Shown: in pieces, positions 59,139 through 64,000 of the stretch | Position numbering within the stretch: the stretch's first letter is position 1 | Layout of the letters: every line of letters starts with the position of its first letter | NCBI GenBank assembly: GCA_905250025.1 | Contig: CAJNOJ010000028.1 | Coordinates: 496,001-560,000 of the forward strand | From: Adineta ricciae | Lineage: Eukaryota > Rotifera > Eurotatoria > Adinetida > Adinetidae | Direction: 5' to 3' | Length of the DNA: 64,000 nt | Notes under the pieces: generated by a model | What the model saw: only the letters and a program-made list of their open reading frames with translations | Databases searched by the model: none | Told to the model about the DNA's origin: nothing | Made by a program: the position numbers and the translations under genes

Positions 59139-61050
59139 ATGGAGCTAGGAAAATACTTATATTTCATATTTGTTGTGATATTCTTCGTATGCATTACCTG
59201 TTCTGTTGGTTATTTGAATGATTCAAAAGTTAACTGTTTACAAGGTCCTGATTTTTGGTGTTTAAATGAAACAACTGAATTACTATGTAACTTTCACAAT
59301 AAAACCATAGGTTTATGTGGTTATACGAATAAACAATGTCAGATTAAAACAGGCGACGATTTCTGCAAATCAGCTCCACCAGCTCAACAACAACCAGCGC
59401 TTGAATTCAACGGTGGTCTAACCGGTGTTGACGATGATTACTTTTCGTATTATATTCTCAGTCTTTATTGGCCACCATCAAGTTGTCCTCAACGATATAA
59501 TGAAACAACCGATCTACTACGTTATTTTTGTTCACCTTATACCGATCTTGGTCAACCAGGTAGCGAACGATTGGCTTTACATGGTCTATGGCCAACTTTT
59601 TCAACCGGTGGGAATTATCAAGGTTGGCCGCAGTTTTGTTCATCGCAATTTCAAGATTGGTCCAGTTGTCATATTAATGGAGATTTATGTCCATGGAAAA
59701 ACACGTCACGAAGTGATTTTTCCCAAGGGAACTATGAATATTGTTTAGCAAGTGAAAATGTTGATGACTGTCTGATCAACGGAAGAGAAATTCTCGAACC
59801 TGAACGTGAACGGTTGAAAGTACTAGCTCCTGGATATCTCAATAAATTCAATTTATTTATCAATCATGAATGGACGAAACATGGTAAATAGACAACAAAA
59901 TTCTCTAATTTCAATAACGTCATTTGTCTTCATCTTCAAGGTTCATGTTGTTCGTCAACATTTCGTCATAATATATCGAACTACTTAACACATATGCTCG
60001 ATTTAGCTGACATGGTAACGCGACCGGGCAGTTTAACTTATCAGGTAAAGACAAAAATAACTTTGAAGGCTTTTTCTGTCGGCAAAATATTCTCACTGAT
60101 GGAGTTATTCTGAACAGTTGCTCAAGACAAACAGAACCTTTGTAATTAGTAATGTCTCTGTTACTCTAGTCCGTCAATATTTTCATAAGTAATTGCGGAA
60201 CAATCGTGTCGTAATGCAATAAGCTGCACATATCTACCGCTCCTGTTGAAAATCATTTTTAGATGATGGATTTGACTGACAAAGGGAAATTGTCTTGTTG
60301 CAAATCAACCAAAGTTATTCATCATTTCTTCGATGCGTGCTTTCTGGTGATAACATATGTTACTTCATCAAGAAATAATGAGAACGTGTAAAAATGACGT
60401 TTTATCATAGATGATTTCTTCTCTAAGAAATGATAATGAAGAGTTTTTACTCGGATATACATAATTAGTTTGTATCATAGGACTTTGTTGAAGATTCTTT
60501 CATGGAGCATAGAAGATTTATTGAAGATATCAGACCGGATCATTTTCATCTCCTCAGGGCATCTCTCTCAGATTGTTTTGTATATTTTGGCATCGATATC
60601 GTTTTGTTTTTAGCCAAACTCGATATATTTCATAATTAATAGATCATTATTTGTTTTTTTTAGCACATTCAACGTTATGCTGGAGAGAAAATCGGTCTAG
60701 GCTATCTGATATCTGTACTTAATCAAACGTCGATTATCAATTGCAACAATCGATGTGAACTGGAAGAAATTTGGATGTGTATGAGCCGTCATCATCATAC
60801 AGGTTTACCAAATCAATTAATTCCTTGTCCAATGGGCGCATTTCATACAAGTGATTCGTGCCAGAAGTCTCGATGCGAATATGTTTCTATCCCTCTACGA
60901 AACAAAGCTTCATTTACAAGCGATACCATTACTGAAACGTATATTCCAAGTTTAAGGACAAAACTACTTATTTTCATACTCGTATTAATCATCGTAAAAC
61001 CTATCGTCATTGTTTTGGGTGGATGCTGTGCATATCTTCTTTCCCACTAG
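59139..61050 (+). CDS. Membrane-anchored RNase T2 with saposin-A-like N-terminal segment
   Basis: Secretory acid ribonuclease of the T2 (Rh) family. Three exons, 59139-59883, 59941-60044 and 60664-61050, give 411 residues. The ATG at 59139 is the first in frame and opens a signal peptide (YLYFIFVVIFFVCITCSVG). Residues about 33-76 contain GPDFWCLNETTELLC and further Cys, resembling the short saposin-A-type module (C..G..FWC.N...A..C). Both T2 active-site boxes are present: LHGLWPT (His148) and HEWTKHG (His243, Glu244, His248). The second intron, 619 bp, is about ten times the usual size here. The C-terminus has a hydrophobic helix (LLIFILVLIIVKPIVIVLGG), so the enzyme is probably anchored rather than soluble as most T2 RNases are. 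Likely lysosomal or extracellular RNA digestion. Confidence 0.9.
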
Positions 61051-61248
61051 TCAGTTACGTGTACAGAAGAAAAGAGAAGGCTACTAACCATCATAGATAG
61101 TTGTAAATTGAAGTATGATCTATGTGTTTCCCGTTGGTGAATAAATAAAGACTATTTTGGATATTATATTTATATCAAATAAGGGTTGTAAAAGAACAAA
61201 AAAAAAAGGTTAAAGACTTCTCTTTAGTTCAAATGACTCTGTTTGCTT

Positions 61249-61699
61249 TTAACGATTCCTTTTCGCAGCAGCTTCTCGTAACGATTCGATATCGTCTTCG
61301 GTGATTTCGACGAGTTGACTAACTAAATTTGATTCGTTGAGTAATGCCAAGTAGAGCTGATCAACTTTCGGACGTTTCGGTTCAGGCAATGGTACTAATT
61401 TACGAGTTTTAGGATCAATTACTTGTCCACCACTGCCAGTTTGCATATAATGAAAACACGGTTCCTCTCGTTCGATTGTTGAACCACGTATTTGATCGTA
61501 TTTTTCAAATTCAAGTGTATAATAATCAGTTGGTGGCAGTGAACGTGTTGACATACCTATTAAAGCATGAAAACAGAACTGAATTGAATATATATTTCAT
61601 ATACAAACCTTTCTTATAATCTGTTAAAGGGCCAATGAAGGCATAATCATAGTTCGCCACTAATCGAATACCTTCCTCTCGACCTGTAAGTATACCCAT
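61249..61699 (-). CDS. Small conserved-looking protein, function unknown
   Basis: Two exons, 61609-61699 and 61249-61556, phase 1, give 132 residues from an ATG at 61699. The sequence is hydrophilic and Tyr/Pro-bearing (YDYAFIGPLTDYKKG, PPTDYYTLEFEKYDQI), followed by PKTRKLVPLPEPKRPKVD and a helical acidic end with KRNR. No signal peptide or membrane segment. Composition and size recall small cytoskeletal or ciliary proteins, but I recognise no family and assign none. It is convergent with the RNase T2 gene (198 bp between stop codons). An AATAAA-like signal near 61141 serves the neighbour. Confidence 0.62.
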
Positions 61700-63130
61700 G
61701 TTTGATTAAATCTGAAGTAACGAAAAAAGAACGACGAGTTGTTAATATGACAATGTCGACATACTTTGATTCCTCTTGTTATATTATCGAATGTTCTGTC
61801 GATCGTTAGCAGTTGCAATGCTCCCTCTCTCTTAGCTAATGAGTAGATGTTCCTTCTATAATACTTTGCTTATTTTCATCCTTCTCTTTCCCTTCTCTCT
61901 CTCTCTCTGTCATTCTCATATTCCTTTTTTCGCTGTCAATATAAAATTCTCTCTTCAACTCTAACGAAAAGAAACCAGAGAAAAAAAAACTGTTTATACA
62001 TGTCATCTTTTCTGCTGAGATTATAGATGTTTATAGTTGATCTACGCTTGGTACACACACGTCTCGTTTTCCTCTTATGAAATAGATAGGTGATGACACA
62101 TTACCGTAAGAAGCAATTGCCCGCTCTTCGATGTGCCCAATACTATCACCGAGCTTAACTAGCCCTTGATGAATGTACTTGTCAGTAACAAAGCAATAGA
62201 GATTCTACTTTTTTCTCCTGTCTTCAATGACAATCAGGTGACTAAATGTCACAATAAAGAGGTAGTGAACAATGAAAAGAGAAACATATTTAGGAAATGG
62301 ATACTTTTCATCAAGGCACTTCAATAGCTCGCTGTCTGATACATTCACCTTCGAAAGATACTTATTAGTGATATATCAACGGAAATAGAGAACAGAAGTT
62401 CGAAGACAGCTGGATGTGTCATTACAAACACCATCTGAATAGATACGTTTATTTATCTAGATTAGAAATAGAGAATATTCAGTTGACCGAATGACATTCA
62501 ATATATCATACTGTTATCGTCTGATTTGCGCCTTTAGAAAGATCAAGTTGGTGATGCTACGCTTATTAGAAACGAGTTTCTATTACTGATATTTATACAC
62601 ATAATGTGTCAAAAACTGTCAACAAAAATAGAAATAAACATCGCTAATAGAATTCAAATTTTTAAATCATTCTCGAAGTTTTATGAAACGTATTTTCAAG
62701 ATTCACGCATATGTCAACATGTCAGTAATAAATACATGAAATCGTTCTGTTTATTGTAGGATATGAAGAAAAAAATCAACCACGTATTGACACTATCAAT
62801 ATTCTGATAGTTAGGAATACCATGAATGAAGAAAACTGATAGTAGCCAAAAGAAAATCATGTGCAAAGTGGATTTATTTTCATCTTTAGAAACATTATGA
62901 CGAGTGTAAAAGAAAATATTGATATGCAGGAAACGCTTATTGACAAAATACGATCTGAAGTATCTGATGAACGTTGAAACTGTACTTATTACGAAGTTAG
63001 TAAACGTTCTACATATGAGGAAAGAGACGTCACCAACAAGGCCGCATGTGATATATCGATTGTACTAACGACGGAAAAAAACTGACTGACAGGTCGGCCG
63101 TTATCTGTCAGCTCCAACATTACATCTACA
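61700..63130. other. Spacer, AT-rich
   Basis: 1.4 kb with a short CT run at about 61895-61911. It lies 5' of both the small minus-strand gene and the candidate secreted peptide. No other gene recognised. Confidence 0.5.
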
Positions 63131-63490
63131 ATGGAATATTTAATCATCATTAAACTATATTTATGTGTTCTAGTACTTGTTTTTCTTATTTCTCAGTCTT
63201 GTATGTATTTGTGTCGAAAGAAGAATCATCTGTAGACTGTTAATATTTATTGTCGTACAATCGACGATAACTAATTAGATTTCGATGTATTGCCACTTTT
63301 AACCCAAATGGTAATGCCTTATAAATTGTTATTCAATGGTCACCCTGCTGCTTTTTATATTAGCCTTCCTAACAACTGTAAACGAAGTAATGAAAATGAG
63401 ATCCAATTGATTCGAACAGTAATGAATCCCATGAAATTTCTTTCATATGTTTCGCTTTATAAAATTCGTGATCTGTTTTCGGCCCGGTAA
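63131..63490 (+). CDS. Candidate small secreted peptide precursor
   Basis: Two exons, 63131-63200 and 63279-63490, join in phase 1 across a 78-bp GT-AG intron (donor GTATGT, acceptor CTAATTAG), giving 93 residues. The first exon codes a textbook signal peptide: a Lys, then LYLCVLVLVFLISQS. The rest is short, has a single Cys and one dibasic site (CKRSNENE), and ends in KIRDLFSAR. Signal peptide, small size and dibasic site would fit a peptide hormone or small secreted effector. No known neuropeptide motif is recognised. The evidence is the frame-preserving intron and signal peptide only. Confidence 0.45.
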
Positions 63491-64000
63491 TTATTTCCGA
63501 GTACGAAGCCATCTGTATATTAAATGAAAAAAACTATAACTGGCTGATGTTCTTGTTGTACTCGACGCTCTACTGTTTTTTTTTGATTACACAAATCAGT
63601 ACGAATAGTCCTCATTTACTCGAGTGTCTTAGAAATAGAAAACGAAAACGTCAACTAGAGAAAGAAGTAACGATATAACAAGTATAACATCGAAGAAAGA
63701 CGTCAGTAGTTTCCGATGTAAAAGAAGCTGTCCTTGCTCTCAATATGTCATTTTTCTTTGTCTTTGAAAATTTAGTTCCATGTACTTGACTGCATTTCGT
63801 TTTCGTTTATTACTTACCATGTTTTTTCAAGTTATAACTTTGACGTACGGATGTTTTCAAGTTCTCACATTCATTTTCTCGAGTACATAGATTTTCGAAT
63901 GAACTTGTCTATACAATGACAGTCTACGTCATTGTATGTAATTGCAAAAGCTCAAGACTTTATATGAAATTATTTCATAACATCTAATCACTAAATACGC
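63491..64000. other. End of window, no gene seen
   Basis: AT-rich sequence without recognisable coding or RNA features. Confidence 0.5.

Overview
This is a eukaryotic, animal genome window. It is AT-rich, and genes are split by many short introns, usually 45-80 bp, with GT-AG ends. The gene families are metazoan: adhesion GPCR, inward-rectifier K+ channel, KANK, receptor tyrosine phosphatase, Tudor proteins, the ncBAF subunit BICRA, and CPVL. Short introns, AT-rich spacers, a divergent F-box protein and an array of small Tudor genes suggest a bdelloid rotifer. That placement is inference; no species marker was seen. Three N tracts and two perfect duplications touching them show a draft short-read assembly.

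Layout. 1-2568 (+): 3' part of an adhesion GPCR. 3967-7446 (-): four-exon Kir channel with a long N-terminal extension. 7447-12000: gene-poor, with two assembly-type duplications. 12001-14125 (+): F-box protein with a lipidation-type N-terminus. 14985-22224 (-): KANK scaffold of about 18 exons (KN motif, coiled coil, a degenerate RDV repeat block, ankyrin repeats). 22225-30580: 8.3 kb with no recognisable gene. 30581-40742 (+): three paralogous Tudor genes in tandem. 43764-48533 (+): receptor PTP with an active-looking D1 and a dead D2. 48831-50464 (-): CPVL carboxypeptidase, head to head (60 bp) with a TruA/PUSL1-like gene at 50525-51559 (+). 52197-53060 (+): small type I membrane protein. 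54650-57901 (-): BICRA/GLTSCR1-like protein. 59139-61050 (+): RNase T2 with an N-terminal saposin-A-like segment and a C-terminal membrane helix. 61249-61699 (-): small two-exon gene of unknown function. 63131-63490 (+): candidate two-exon small secreted peptide.

The exon models were built by hand from splice signals and reading-frame continuity. In the complete genes the phases agree at every junction given, which is the main support for them. Operon-like logic does not apply; the only clear positional relations are the Tudor tandem array and the CPVL/PUSL1 shared promoter region. No tRNA, rRNA, CRISPR, retroelement or DNA transposon was recognised.
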